Below are positions 14,598 to 23,418 of a stretch of DNA of 35,251 bases, piece by piece. The DNA lies in NCBI GenBank assembly GCA_023387375.1, contig JAEWIE010000017.1, positions 1 through 35,251 of the forward strand, in the 5' to 3' direction. This stretch comes from Bacteroidota bacterium. GTDB lineage: Bacteria > Bacteroidota > Bacteroidia > Flavobacteriales > Weeksellaceae. The notes below the pieces were generated by a model. That model worked only from the letters and a program-made list of their open reading frames with translations, had not been told where the DNA came from and did not search any database. A program made the position numbers and the translations under genes. Position 1 is the stretch's first letter, and each line of letters begins with the position of its first letter.

Positions 14598-15086
14598 ATG
14601 GACATTAAAGACATACAAAATCTGATCAAGTTTGTCTCAAAATCGGAAGTATCCGAAGTGAAGTACAAAACAAAAGACTTCGAAATCACTATCAAGACTC
14701 CTCTTGGTGGAAATGAAAATGTAGGATACGCATTGCAGCCGCAAATGTATCAACCTGCGGCCCCTGCGCCAGCACCAGCTGCGCCAGCACCCGTTGCAAC
14801 CAGCGCTCCTTCAAGTGAGCCTGCAGCAAGTACAGACGACAGTAAATATGTCACGATCAAATCCCCAATGATCGGAACTTTCTATAGAAAACCGTCTCCA
14901 GACAAAGACGTATTTGTAAACGTAGGAGACTCTGTTACAGAAGGAAAAGTCGTTTGCGTTATTGAAGCAATGAAACTTTTCAATCAAATTGAATCCGAAG
15001 TTTCAGGGAAAATTGTCAAAATTTTAGTGGACGATGCCACGCCTGTGGAATACGACCAACCTTTATTTTTAGTGGATCCATCTTAA
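14598..15086 (+). CDS. accB: Biotin carboxyl carrier protein of acetyl-CoA carboxylase
   Basis: A 162-residue carrier. It has an N-terminal dimerisation segment (about 1-34, 'MDIKDIQNLIKFVSKSEVSE'), a flexible Pro/Ala linker (about 52-75) and a C-terminal biotinyl domain (about 83-162). The biotin attachment motif is EAMKLFNQIES, with Lys126 as the modified residue. Carboxybiotin shuttles between AccC and the AccA-AccD carboxyltransferase to make malonyl-CoA. The start at 14598 matches the usual 'MDIK.I' opening; the upstream in-frame TTG belongs to the terminator/promoter region. accC follows after 72 nt. Confidence 0.96.
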   Translation: MDIKDIQNLIKFVSKSEVSEVKYKTKDFEITIKTPLGGNENVGYALQPQMYQPAAPAPAPAAPAPVATSAPSSEPAASTDDSKYVTIKSPMIGTFYRKPSPDKDVFVNVGDSVTEGKVVCVIEAMKLFNQIESEVSGKIVKILVDDATPVEYDQPLFLVDPS

Positions 15087-15158
15087 GGAATCATTTAGAC
15101 TTTATCGATCGAATAAAATAGAGATCGGAAAATTACTAACTTAAATTATTCAAATAAG

Positions 15159-16514
15159 ATGTTCAAAAAAATACTTATCGCAAACCGAGGAGAAATTGCC
15201 ATGCGCATTCTTCGGACTTGCAAAGAAATGGGAATCAAAACAGTTGCCGTTTATTCCACGGCAGACAAAGACAGTCTGCATGTACGATTTGCAGACGAAG
15301 CGGTTTGCATCGGACCTGCAATGAGTAAGGATTCTTACTTGAAGATCCCTAATATTATTGCAGCGGCTGAAATCACCAATGCAGATGCGATTCATCCCGG
15401 ATACGGATTCCTTTCTGAAAACGCCAACTTTTCGCGTATTTGTGCTAAAAATAACATCAAATTTATCGGTGCAACTCCTGAACAAATCGAAAGAATGGGA
15501 GACAAAGCGAATGCGAAAGCGACCATGAAAGCTGCTGGAGTTCCCTGTGTACCTGGATCAGACGGGCTTATTGACTCTTACGAGGATGCGGTTCGAATTG
15601 CAAAAGAGACGGGTTACCCTGTCATGATTAAAGCGACTGCTGGAGGTGGAGGAAAAGGAATGCGCGCTGTATGGAAAGAAGAAGACCTAAAAGAACATTG
15701 GGAATCTGCAATTCAAGAAGCAGTTGCAGCCTTTGGCAACGGTGGAATGTATATGGAGAAGCTAATTGAAGAGCCAAGACATATTGAAATTCAAATTGCC
15801 GGTGATCAATACGGAAAAGCATGTCACCTTTCGGAAAGAGACTGCTCTATTCAGAGAAGAAATCAAAAATTAATAGAAGAAACGCCTTCTCCGTTTATGA
15901 CCGATGAACTTCGTAATAAAATGGGAGATGCGGCCGTTAAAGCGGCAGAATATATTGGATACGAAGGAGTGGGAACTATTGAATTCCTAGTAGACAAGCA
16001 TAGAAATTTCTACTTCATGGAAATGAATACGCGAATCCAAGTAGAACATCCTATTACGGAACAAGTAATTGATTACGACTTAATTAAGGAACAAATTTTA
16101 CTTGCGGCAGGTACTCCAATCCAAGGAAAAAATCACTTCCCAAAATTACATGCGATCGAATGTCGTATCAACGCGGAAGATCCGTACAATGACTTTAGAC
16201 CAAGTCCAGGGAAAATTAAGGGACTCAATATTCCGGGTGGACATGGAGTAAGAATGGATACGCACGTGTATTCAGGTTACTCAATCCCTTCCAATTATGA
16301 CTCTATGATTGCAAAGCTTATTACAACCGCCCAAACCCGTGAGGAAGCGATTGCTAAAATGAAGCGTGCTCTAGATGAATTTTACATTGAAGGAATTAAA
16401 ACAACCATTCCTTTCCACCGTCAACTAATGGATGACCCTGCTTTCTTAAGTGGAGAATACACGACTAAATTCATGGAATCTTTTGTGATGAGCAAAGAGT
16501 ACGAAATGCAATAA
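15159..16514 (+). CDS. accC: Biotin carboxylase subunit of acetyl-CoA carboxylase
   Basis: A 451-residue enzyme that carboxylates biotin on AccB with ATP and bicarbonate. It has the N-terminal 'MFKKILIANRGEIAMRILRT', the ATP-grasp glycine-rich loop KATAGGGGKGMRAV, 'HLSERDCSIQRRNQKLIEE', and the metal and active-site stretch 'FYFMEMNTRIQVEHPITEQV', followed by the biotin carboxylase C-terminal domain ('IECRINAEDP', 'RPSPGKI'). Full length for the family. It is the second gene of accBC and is followed by a strong terminator. accA is 5.7 kb downstream and accD is not in the window. Confidence 0.98.
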   Translation: MFKKILIANRGEIAMRILRTCKEMGIKTVAVYSTADKDSLHVRFADEAVCIGPAMSKDSYLKIPNIIAAAEITNADAIHPGYGFLSENANFSRICAKNNIKFIGATPEQIERMGDKANAKATMKAAGVPCVPGSDGLIDSYEDAVRIAKETGYPVMIKATAGGGGKGMRAVWKEEDLKEHWESAIQEAVAAFGNGGMYMEKLIEEPRHIEIQIAGDQYGKACHLSERDCSIQRRNQKLIEETPSPFMTDELRNKMGDAAVKAAEYIGYEGVGTIEFLVDKHRNFYFMEMNTRIQVEHPITEQVIDYDLIKEQILLAAGTPIQGKNHFPKLHAIECRINAEDPYNDFRPSPGKIKGLNIPGGHGVRMDTHVYSGYSIPSNYDSMIAKLITTAQTREEAIAKMKRALDEFYIEGIKTTIPFHRQLMDDPAFLSGEYTTKFMESFVMSKEYEMQ

Positions 16515-16560
16515 AAGTTCAATTTGAACCCAAAGCATTTTCAATCCATACTTTAAACAT

Positions 16561-16595
16561 AGGTCGGCATTACTTTTAAGGAAGCCGACCTTTTG
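16561..16595 (+). terminator. Rho-independent terminator of accBC
   Basis: AGGTCGGC (16561-16568) pairs perfectly with GCCGACCT (16584-16591) around a 15-nt loop, followed by TTTTG. Confidence 0.85.
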
Positions 16596-16638
16596 TTTGT
16601 TATTCAATTAAATAATTAATCTGTAAAAATAGAAACAC

Positions 16639-17892
16639 ATGTCTGAAAACACTTCTCCAAAAAAGAATTCACAATACTACATCGATCTTGAAAACCAATA
16701 CGGTGCTCACAATTACCATCCCCTTCCCGTGGTTCTTGAAAAGGGAGAAGGTCCCTATGTCTGGGATGTAGAAGGTAAAAAATATTATGATTTTCTTTCT
16801 GCCTATTCCGCCGTAAACCAAGGTCACTCTCACCCCAAAATTGTAAAGGCTCTAGTAGACCAAGCGCAAACCCTTGCCCTTACCTCACGCGCCTTTTATA
16901 ACAATCAACTAGGGATTTATGAAAAAACCATTACTACTCTTTTCGGGTACGATAAAGTACTTCCCATGAATTCAGGCGCAGAAGCTGTGGAAACAGCGGT
17001 GAAAATAGCGCGGAAATGGGCTTATGAGAAAAAAGGAATTACGCCAAACCAAGCAAAAATTGTCGTTTGTGAAAATAATTTTCATGGGCGCACCACTACC
17101 ATTGTTTCGTTTTCAAACGATCCTGACGCCTTCCAAAACTACGGACCTTTCACACCGGGCTTTATAAAAATACCTTACGACGATATTGATGCTTTGGAAA
17201 AAGTGCTTTCCGAGCAAGGCGACTCTATTGCAGCCTTTCTTGTGGAACCGATCCAAGGTGAAGCGGGAGTCTATGTACCTAAAGACGGATACTTAAAGGC
17301 GGTTTCGGAACTTTGTAAAAAACATCGCGTACTTTTTATCGCAGACGAAGTTCAAACCGGTATTGCAAGAACAGGAAAACTTATCGCTTGCCATCATGAG
17401 GAGGTTCAACCAGACATTCTTGTTTTAGGGAAAGCACTTTCAGGCGGAATGTATCCTGTTTCTGCTGTACTGGCTGACAACCCTATCATGGAAGTAATTA
17501 ATCCAGGACAGCACGGAAGTACCTTCGGCGGAAACCCAATTGCCTGCGCCGTGGCGGTGGCAGCGCTTGAAGTCGTTATGGAGGAAAAACTTTCGGAACG
17601 AGCTCAAAGTTTAGGAGACTATTTTAGAACAGAAATCCAAAAATTAGTTGAGGAGTCCGACTTGCTTACAGCAGTACGGGGCAAAGGACTCTTAAATGCA
17701 ATCTTGATCAACGATACTCCAGACTCCTCCACTGCATGGGATCTGTGTGTAGCGCTTAAAGAAAATGGCCTACTTGCGAAGCCCACTCATGGTAACATAA
17801 TCCGTTTGGCACCCCCTTTGGTAATATCAGAGAAACAATTGGATGAATGCGTGGAAATTATTAAAAAGACAGTGCGTGAATTCAAAGCATAG
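16639..17892 (+). CDS. rocD: Ornithine aminotransferase
   Basis: A 417-residue class III PLP aminotransferase that transfers the delta-amino group of ornithine to 2-oxoglutarate, giving glutamate semialdehyde and linking arginine and proline metabolism. Seen: 'YYDFLSAYSAVNQGHSHPKI', 'NSGAEAVETAVKIARKWAY', 'ENNFHGRTT', 'EPIQGEAGV', 'IADEVQTGIARTGK' and the PLP lysine in 'LVLGKALSGGMYPVSAVLA' (Lys265). The motifs match OAT better than acetylornithine aminotransferase, and the length fits. No arginine genes are adjacent; a glycosyltransferase gene follows after 9 nt. Confidence 0.93.
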   Translation: MSENTSPKKNSQYYIDLENQYGAHNYHPLPVVLEKGEGPYVWDVEGKKYYDFLSAYSAVNQGHSHPKIVKALVDQAQTLALTSRAFYNNQLGIYEKTITTLFGYDKVLPMNSGAEAVETAVKIARKWAYEKKGITPNQAKIVVCENNFHGRTTTIVSFSNDPDAFQNYGPFTPGFIKIPYDDIDALEKVLSEQGDSIAAFLVEPIQGEAGVYVPKDGYLKAVSELCKKHRVLFIADEVQTGIARTGKLIACHHEEVQPDILVLGKALSGGMYPVSAVLADNPIMEVINPGQHGSTFGGNPIACAVAVAALEVVMEEKLSERAQSLGDYFRTEIQKLVEESDLLTAVRGKGLLNAILINDTPDSSTAWDLCVALKENGLLAKPTHGNIIRLAPPLVISEKQLDECVEIIKKTVREFKA

Positions 17893-17901
17893 GACTTGTA
17901 A

Positions 17902-18663
17902 ATGATCGAAAAAATCAGTGGCCTAATTATCACGTACAACGAAGAATACAATATCAAAGAGGTTCTAGACTCCTTTGATATATGTGATGAAATTTTGGTC
18001 ATTGATTCTTTCAGCTCGGACAAGACAGTAGAAATTGCTAATCACCACCCAAAAACGAGGGTGATTAGCCACTGCTTTGAGGATTTCACATCTCAACGCA
18101 ATTTTGCACTTTCAAAGGCGAAGCACGATTGGGTTTTATTTCTCGATGCAGACGAACGGATTCCGAGCGATTTACGCACCGAAATTCTAGAAACCCTTCG
18201 AAGCCCTGATCGCAAAGAGGCCTATTATTTCTACCGCTTGTTTTTCTTTGAAAACAAACCCATCCGCTATTCAGGCACGCAAAGGGACAAGAACTTTAGG
18301 CTATTTCGTAAATCAAAATGCCATTATATTTCTGAAAAATTGGTTCATGAGACTCTGCATGTGGAGGGAGAAGTCGGCGTACTACAATCCAAGCTTCTAC
18401 ATTACTCTGTACGGGATCTTTTATCCTATAGAGCCAAGATGCGCAAATATGCACAATTGAAAGGCAAAGAATTATATCTAAAACATAAGCACTACAATCC
18501 CTTTACACAAATAATCAAAACGGCCTTTCGGTTTTTTAAGACCTACGTTTTAAAATTAGGATTTCTAGATGGTAAAATCGGGCTAAAAATCGCTCGATTG
18601 CAGAGTAAATATGTCTTTCAAACTTACGAATCACTTCGAAACGAATGGAAAAACAAAAAGTAA
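17902..18663 (+). CDS. Glycosyltransferase family 2 (WaaE/KdtX-like)
   Basis: A 253-residue GT-A transferase. It opens 'ISGLIITYNEEYNIKEVL', has 'EILVIDSFSSDKT', the metal-binding 'LFLDADERIP' and a C-terminal 'RAKMRKYAQLKGKELY' region. This matches the LPS-core type GT2 group (WaaE/KdtX), predicted to add a sugar to LPS core or a related glycan at the cytoplasmic side of the inner membrane. It lies 9 nt after rocD. Its end overlaps the next gene by 19 bp, which suggests the two work together. Confidence 0.88.
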   Translation: MIEKISGLIITYNEEYNIKEVLDSFDICDEILVIDSFSSDKTVEIANHHPKTRVISHCFEDFTSQRNFALSKAKHDWVLFLDADERIPSDLRTEILETLRSPDRKEAYYFYRLFFFENKPIRYSGTQRDKNFRLFRKSKCHYISEKLVHETLHVEGEVGVLQSKLLHYSVRDLLSYRAKMRKYAQLKGKELYLKHKHYNPFTQIIKTAFRFFKTYVLKLGFLDGKIGLKIARLQSKYVFQTYESLRNEWKNKK

Positions 18664-19676
18664 TTATTTTCGGTGCTCCCACAGCTTACAATGTAAGTAA
18701 TGAAATCAAAAAAAACCTCGAGCATTTAGGGTTCAAGGTCCTCGATATTTCTTTTCCTCAAGAATACACCTACAAAAACAAGATTCAAAAACTTACAAAT
18801 TTTGTGCGCAAAAGCTTCTTTCAAGACCGCGATTACAAAAACAGACTTAGGTTTAATCCCTACAAAACGAAGTTTGAAAATGAAATTAATAAGCTAACAG
18901 ACAAAGCTGATTTTGCCCTTTTTATTCGACCTGATTGTTTTCCAATCAAATTTTTAAAATGGACCTTAACGCACTGCAAAACAACTTGTGCTTACCAGTG
19001 GGATGGCATTGATTTGTTTCCACAGGTAAAGCGTTACATTCCCCTATTTGATCGGTTTTTTGTTTTTGATCCAGCCGACATCAAAAAAAGAAAAAGTGTA
19101 CTCCCTGCAACGAATTTTTATTTTGATTACCCCTCTGCGTTTCAAGGAGAAGCTGATCCCAAAGTCGTTTACTTTGTAGGAAGCTACTTTAAAAGCAGAA
19201 TGGAACCTATCGCGAAAATCATCCAACAAATCCATTCTGCCGACTTTGTTCCTAGAATTCTTATACTGACCAAAAACGCCTCACTTGCACAGCAATACAA
19301 ACAGGTGGGAGCTCAGTTCATTGATTCCTTTATCGGTTTTGATCAAAATTTGGAAAATGTAAAGAAAGCGGGCGTATTAATTGACTTTGTAAACGGTAGA
19401 CACAATGGGCTTTCATTTCGAACCTTCGAAGCCATTGGTCACGAGAAAAAACTAATCACAAACAACGAGGAGGTCAAAAAATACGAATTTTATCATCCCA
19501 ATAATTTCTATGTATGGGAGGAAAACTCCAATTTTGAGGGTTTAGACGAGTTTTTAAAAAGGCCTTACCACCCCTTAGATCCTTCGCTCCAACAAAAATA
19601 TAGTTTCACCAACTGGATTCATTATATTCTTGGGTTACCCCCTTTTGAGGCGATTGACCTTCCTTTACAAAGTTAA
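18645..19676 (+). CDS. Putative glycosyltransferase, GT-B/CgeB-like, uncertain
   Basis: A 343-residue protein with no membrane segment or signal peptide. The N-terminus 'KVIIFGAPTAYNVSNEIKKN' looks like a Rossmann-type strand-loop-helix. The C-terminal block 'NGLSFRTFEAIGHEKKLITN' followed by 'YHPNNFYVWEE' resembles the nucleotide-sugar end of GT-B enzymes such as CgeB-like glycosyltransferases. The middle has 'CAYQWDGIDLFPQVKRY' and 'FDRFFVFDPADIKKRK'. I recognise no named family with certainty. The ATG lies inside the last codons of the GT2 gene (19 bp overlap), indicating translational coupling. Its stop overlaps that of the convergent GT90 gene. Confidence 0.7.
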   Translation: MEKQKVIIFGAPTAYNVSNEIKKNLEHLGFKVLDISFPQEYTYKNKIQKLTNFVRKSFFQDRDYKNRLRFNPYKTKFENEINKLTDKADFALFIRPDCFPIKFLKWTLTHCKTTCAYQWDGIDLFPQVKRYIPLFDRFFVFDPADIKKRKSVLPATNFYFDYPSAFQGEADPKVVYFVGSYFKSRMEPIAKIIQQIHSADFVPRILILTKNASLAQQYKQVGAQFIDSFIGFDQNLENVKKAGVLIDFVNGRHNGLSFRTFEAIGHEKKLITNNEEVKKYEFYHPNNFYVWEENSNFEGLDEFLKRPYHPLDPSLQQKYSFTNWIHYILGLPPFEAIDLPLQS

Positions 19677-20608
19677 GGCCTGCACCATTCAAAATAGCGT
19701 TGGAGTACCAGGAGATTACACAAATCTTCACTTTTTTTATTTCGGAACTGCGCACTATGCTCCTGTGCGTGTTCTAGTATCTGCAAGCATTCCTTTGGAT
19801 TCTCGATGTAATAGGTCAGCTTCTCAATTAGATCCGAATAATCGTCCTTGATCTCGATATAATGCACTCCACCAATTAACTTGCCCTCCATAAACCAAGT
19901 TTCGTATTTGGGCTTTGGCATCACTGCAATCGAATTGGAGGACATAATCCACTTTAGATTGGTCGCCACGTCATTTCCTTCCAAACTAAGAATGAATTTA
20001 AAATCCAGATGGTCTTTAATTGAAATTTTAGGACCTACCCAACTTGGATTTCCGCCCGTGCCGTTCACTTGTCTTAAATCGGTCAAAGGATGACCAAAGT
20101 ACATTTTGAAGAACTCATAGCGATGCTCTTGGAAGATTGCGCATCTTCCAATGAGCAGATTTTTTTTCTCAAGAAACGGCTTGTCATTTCCAACACGTAT
20201 AAAATGCCTCGCTTGATTTAGCTTTAAAAGAACACTATTTTCATTACTTCCCTGGATCGGTCGGCTCTTCACCACAGAGGGAGTGGCAGGAACTTCAATG
20301 ACGTCGCCAAATACATAATCGATAAACCGATCCAGCCCAAAGTACCGCGCATAGCGATAGGTATCAAAAAAATAGGACTTCGGGGTTCTTGGTTTCAACA
20401 GATCTCTCACTTGGGTCTTCCCTTCAATCGATTTCGGCTTATCGATACGATTGTAATATTCAACCCTTTCTTCGATGACCGCAAGCTCTTGCTCAGAAAA
20501 ACCAAATTTAAGACCTGAAATTTTAGCACTTGCCCTTCTAGTAGGCAAACGATCCGTTACAAATCCCTTGACGTAAAACAAAAATTTATTTTGCTTGTGA
20601 ATTTTCAT
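19673..20608 (-). CDS. Glycosyltransferase family 90 (CAP10/LpsA-like)
   Basis: A 311-residue protein. 'VKSRPIQGSNENSVLLKLNQARHF' followed by 'GRCAIFQEHRYEFFKMYFGHP' and the 'LDFKFILSLEGNDVATNLKWIMSSNSIAVMPKP.YETWFMEG' block are the hallmarks of GT90. Related bacterial proteins modify LPS core or O-chains (LpsA), and fungal CAP10 is a capsule xylosyltransferase. The start at 20608 is chosen because a TAGCTTTG promoter box lies at 20629-20636, downstream of any earlier start. It is convergent with the putative GT-B gene and shares TTAA as stop codons. The donor and acceptor are unknown. Confidence 0.85.
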   Translation of the reverse strand: MKIHKQNKFLFYVKGFVTDRLPTRRASAKISGLKFGFSEQELAVIEERVEYYNRIDKPKSIEGKTQVRDLLKPRTPKSYFFDTYRYARYFGLDRFIDYVFGDVIEVPATPSVVKSRPIQGSNENSVLLKLNQARHFIRVGNDKPFLEKKNLLIGRCAIFQEHRYEFFKMYFGHPLTDLRQVNGTGGNPSWVGPKISIKDHLDFKFILSLEGNDVATNLKWIMSSNSIAVMPKPKYETWFMEGKLIGGVHYIEIKDDYSDLIEKLTYYIENPKECLQILEHAQEHSAQFRNKKSEDLCNLLVLQRYFEWCRP

Positions 20609-20628
20609 GCGCAAAATTTGAAATTGTG

Positions 20629-20636
20629 CAAAGCTA
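20629..20636 (-). promoter_or_regulatory. -7 promoter box of the GT90 gene
   Basis: On the minus strand this reads TAGCTTTG, 20 nt before the ATG at 20608. It lies back to back with the gltX box. Confidence 0.5.
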
Positions 20637-20662
20637 CCCAATTTTTTCCAAGCTTAAATTAG

Positions 20663-20670
20663 TAAATTTG
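20663..20670 (+). promoter_or_regulatory. -7 promoter box of gltX
   Basis: TAAATTTG matches TAnnTTTG and lies 19 nt before the gltX ATG. No TTG is present at the expected spacing. Confidence 0.5.
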
Positions 20671-20689
20671 CAACTTAACATTATTTCTC

Positions 20690-22198
20690 ATGAATAAAGT
20701 AAGAGTGCGATTTGCACCAAGTCCCACAGGCCCATTACATTTAGGAGGTTTAAGAACGGCCTTATACGATTATCTGTTTGCAAAAAAAATGGGAGGCGAT
20801 TTTGTGCTTCGAATTGAAGACACGGACACCACACGCTATGTACCCGGTGCCGAGCAGTATATTCTTGAAGCCTTAGAGTGGTGTGGACTAATCCCAGATG
20901 AAAGCCCAATACACGGGGGTCCTTATGGTCCGTATCGCCAAAGTGAGCGTAGAGAAATATACGATAAATACACAGCTGAAATTCTGAAAACAGACTATGC
21001 ATACATCGCTTTTGACACGCCTGAAGAACTCGATGCCGTTCGTAGTGAATACGAAAGTCGCGGGGAAGTCTTCGCTTACGATTATTTTACAAGAACTCGC
21101 TTAAGGAATTCGCTTTCACTTTCTGAAAAAGAAGTGCAAGATCTTTTGGATCAAAATACGCCGTATGTGGTTCGATTTAAAATGCCTGTAGATCGTATTC
21201 TTCAACTAGAGGATATGATTCGCGGTCGATTTGCGGTCAACACAAACACGCTTGATGACAAAGTGCTTGTAAAGAACGATGGAATGCCCACGTATCACTT
21301 CGCAAATATCATTGACGACCACGAAATGAAAATCTCTCATGTGATTCGAGGAGAAGAATGGCTACCCTCTTTAGGACTCCATACCCTTCTCTACGAAGCA
21401 ATGAATTGGGAAGCTCCTAAATTTGCACATCTTTCTTTGATCTTAAAACCAGAAGGCAAAGGAAAACTTAGCAAAAGAGACGGCGATAAATTTGGTTTCC
21501 CAGTCTTTCCAATGAACTTCAAGGATCCTGCAACAGGTGTGATCTCAAAAGGCTATCGTGAAGAAGGATATTTCCCAGAATCTTTCATCAATTTCCTTGC
21601 TTTGCTTGGATGGTCTCCTGCAGACGACAAAGAGATTCTATCCTTGGAGGATCTTGTCCAAGAATTTGATCTTGAAAAAGTTCATAAAGCAGGCGCGCGA
21701 TTTAGCAAAGAAAAAGCAGAATGGTTTAATCATCAATATCTACAGATCAAATCAGAACAGGAAATCCTCACTTACTTAAAAGCATTACCTGAAGTCAAAA
21801 ACAGTGAGCTTCCAGACGACAAGCTTCTTCGAATAATTAGCCTTATGAGAGAGAGAGCGACTTTTGTAAAGGACATTTATCTTAACGGAAAATTTTTCTT
21901 TGAAAAGCCTGAGGAATACCAAGAAAAGGCGCGCAAAAAAGCATGGGCAGAACAAAGCGGTGCTTTACTATTGGGACTAGACCAAGAACTTGAGAGACTT
22001 GAATTTACTTCTCAAGGCCTTAGTGAAGCTTTGCACTCGTATGCGGAGGCTCAACAAGTCGGCATGGGCAAACTTATGATGCCTCTACGCCTAGCCCTTG
22101 TGGGGGAATTAAAAGGACCCGATGTTCCAGACATCATGGAGATCCTTGGGAAAGAAGAAACGAGAGCTCGAATCCAGCATGCTTGCGAGACCTTGTAG
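20690..22198 (+). CDS. gltX: Glutamyl-tRNA synthetase
   Basis: A 502-residue class Ib synthetase charging tRNA-Glu. The HIGH-type motif PSPTGPLHLGG is at residues 10-20, 'RIEDTDTTRYVPGA' follows, and the KMSKS-type loop is GKLSKRDGDKFGF at about 260. The C-terminal half is the alpha-helical anticodon-binding domain. Length is normal for Bacteroidetes. Non-discriminating activity (tRNA-Gln) cannot be judged from this sequence alone. It is divergent from the GT90 gene and followed by accA after 50 nt. Confidence 0.97.
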   Translation: MNKVRVRFAPSPTGPLHLGGLRTALYDYLFAKKMGGDFVLRIEDTDTTRYVPGAEQYILEALEWCGLIPDESPIHGGPYGPYRQSERREIYDKYTAEILKTDYAYIAFDTPEELDAVRSEYESRGEVFAYDYFTRTRLRNSLSLSEKEVQDLLDQNTPYVVRFKMPVDRILQLEDMIRGRFAVNTNTLDDKVLVKNDGMPTYHFANIIDDHEMKISHVIRGEEWLPSLGLHTLLYEAMNWEAPKFAHLSLILKPEGKGKLSKRDGDKFGFPVFPMNFKDPATGVISKGYREEGYFPESFINFLALLGWSPADDKEILSLEDLVQEFDLEKVHKAGARFSKEKAEWFNHQYLQIKSEQEILTYLKALPEVKNSELPDDKLLRIISLMRERATFVKDIYLNGKFFFEKPEEYQEKARKKAWAEQSGALLLGLDQELERLEFTSQGLSEALHSYAEAQQVGMGKLMMPLRLALVGELKGPDVPDIMEILGKEETRARIQHACETL

Positions 22199-22217
22199 AA
22201 AAGTCCGTATTATTTCT

Positions 22218-22225
22218 TACATTTG
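22218..22225 (+). promoter_or_regulatory. Possible -7 box of accA
   Basis: TACATTTG matches TAnnTTTG, 23 nt before the accA ATG. The nearest TTG (22193-22195) is 22 nt upstream, slightly long. Confidence 0.4.
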
Positions 22226-22248
22226 ACGATAAATTGAGTACAACTTAA

Positions 22249-23205
22249 ATGGAATATTTAGAATTTGAACAGCCTATAAAAGAACTGATGGATCAATACC
22301 AAGCTTGCGCCCTTTTAGGGGAAGAAAGTGGGGTAGATGTTCAGGTTGCTTGTGGCCAAATCGAGGAGAAAATCCTTGCTAAAAAGAAAGACATTTACGA
22401 GAATCTTACTCCGTGGCAGACGGTACAGCTATCAAGGCATCCAGACCGTCCTTATTCACTTGACTTTATAAATGGAATTGTTGACGAAGGATCTTTTCTA
22501 GAACTTCATGGTGACCGCGGATATGCGGACGACCGTGCAATGGTAGGTGGACTTGCAAAAATCGACGGCAACAGCGTAATGATTATTGGTACACAGAAGG
22601 GGCGTACAACCAAAGAGCGTCAACAAAGACGATTTGGAATGCCGAATCCCGAAGGATACCGTAAAGCCCTTCGTTTAATGAAGCTTGCCGAGAAGTTCAG
22701 TATTCCTGTTATTACTCTTCTTGACACACCGGGAGCCTATCCTGGTTTAGAAGCGGAAGAACGTGGCCAAGGAGAAGCGATTGCAAAGAACATTTACGAA
22801 ATGGTTCAACTTAAAACTCCTATTCTCACTTACGTTATTGGCGAGGGTGCGAGCGGAGGAGCCCTTGGAATTGGTGTGGGCAATAAAGTATTTATGTTGC
22901 AGTATACTTGGTACTCAGTGATTGCACCAGAAAGTTGCTCTTCTATTCTTTGGAGAAATTGGGAGCACAAAGAAGATGCGGCCAATGCCTTAAAGTTAAC
23001 ACCAAAAGATATGCTGAAGAATAAAATCATTGACGGCATTGTAGAAGAACCACTTGGAGGCGCGCAATACGATCCAATAACAGCATACCAAAATTTAAAA
23101 TCGTCAATTCTTGAAAATCTTGCTCACTACAAAAACATGACTCCAAAAGAGCTTGTAGGCCAAAGACAAGACAAGTTCATCGAAATGGGGGAATGGAAAG
23201 GATAG
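22249..23205 (+). CDS. accA: Acetyl-CoA carboxylase carboxyltransferase subunit alpha
   Basis: A 318-residue crotonase-fold protein that, with AccD, moves the carboxyl group from biotin on AccB to acetyl-CoA. Seen: the N-terminal helical 'MEYLEFEQPIKELMDQY', 'TPWQTVQLSRHPDRPYSLDFI', 'LHGDRGYADDRAMVGGLA', 'IGTQKGRTTKERQQRRFGMP', 'LLDTPGAYPGLEAEERGQGE' and 'GEGASGGALGIGVGNKVFML', the acyl-CoA-binding glycine-rich region. The family is clear and length is standard. A terminator follows 25 nt after the stop. accBC is 5.7 kb upstream on the same strand. Confidence 0.97.
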   Translation: MEYLEFEQPIKELMDQYQACALLGEESGVDVQVACGQIEEKILAKKKDIYENLTPWQTVQLSRHPDRPYSLDFINGIVDEGSFLELHGDRGYADDRAMVGGLAKIDGNSVMIIGTQKGRTTKERQQRRFGMPNPEGYRKALRLMKLAEKFSIPVITLLDTPGAYPGLEAEERGQGEAIAKNIYEMVQLKTPILTYVIGEGASGGALGIGVGNKVFMLQYTWYSVIAPESCSSILWRNWEHKEDAANALKLTPKDMLKNKIIDGIVEEPLGGAQYDPITAYQNLKSSILENLAHYKNMTPKELVGQRQDKFIEMGEWKG

Positions 23206-23230
23206 CCTTCAATTAAGAAATAAATTGTTC

Positions 23231-23258
23231 AAAGCCGAAGTTTTCTTCGGCTTTGTCA
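23231..23258 (+). terminator. Rho-independent terminator of accA
   Basis: AAAGCCGAAG (23231-23240) pairs perfectly with CTTCGGCTTT (23245-23254) around a TTTT loop. The T tail is short. Confidence 0.82.
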
Positions 23259-23353
23259 TTCTCTTCTTTTACGCGAACACAAAACCATGTATACAAGTTT
23301 TTTCGGTTTGAAATTAACCCAAAAAGCGCTTATATTTTTTGCAGATTATTTCT

Positions 23354-23361
23354 TATCTTTG
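23354..23361 (+). promoter_or_regulatory. -7 promoter box of tsf
   Basis: TATCTTTG is an exact match and lies 57 nt before the tsf ATG. The leader then contains a GCTCT/AGAGC hairpin (23366-23380). No TTG is at 19 nt. This implies that tsf has its own promoter here. Confidence 0.6.
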
Positions 23362-23418
23362 CAACGCTCTAAAACAGAGCTCAATTATACTTAGTTTTTA
23401 AAATAAAACCGTAAACAT

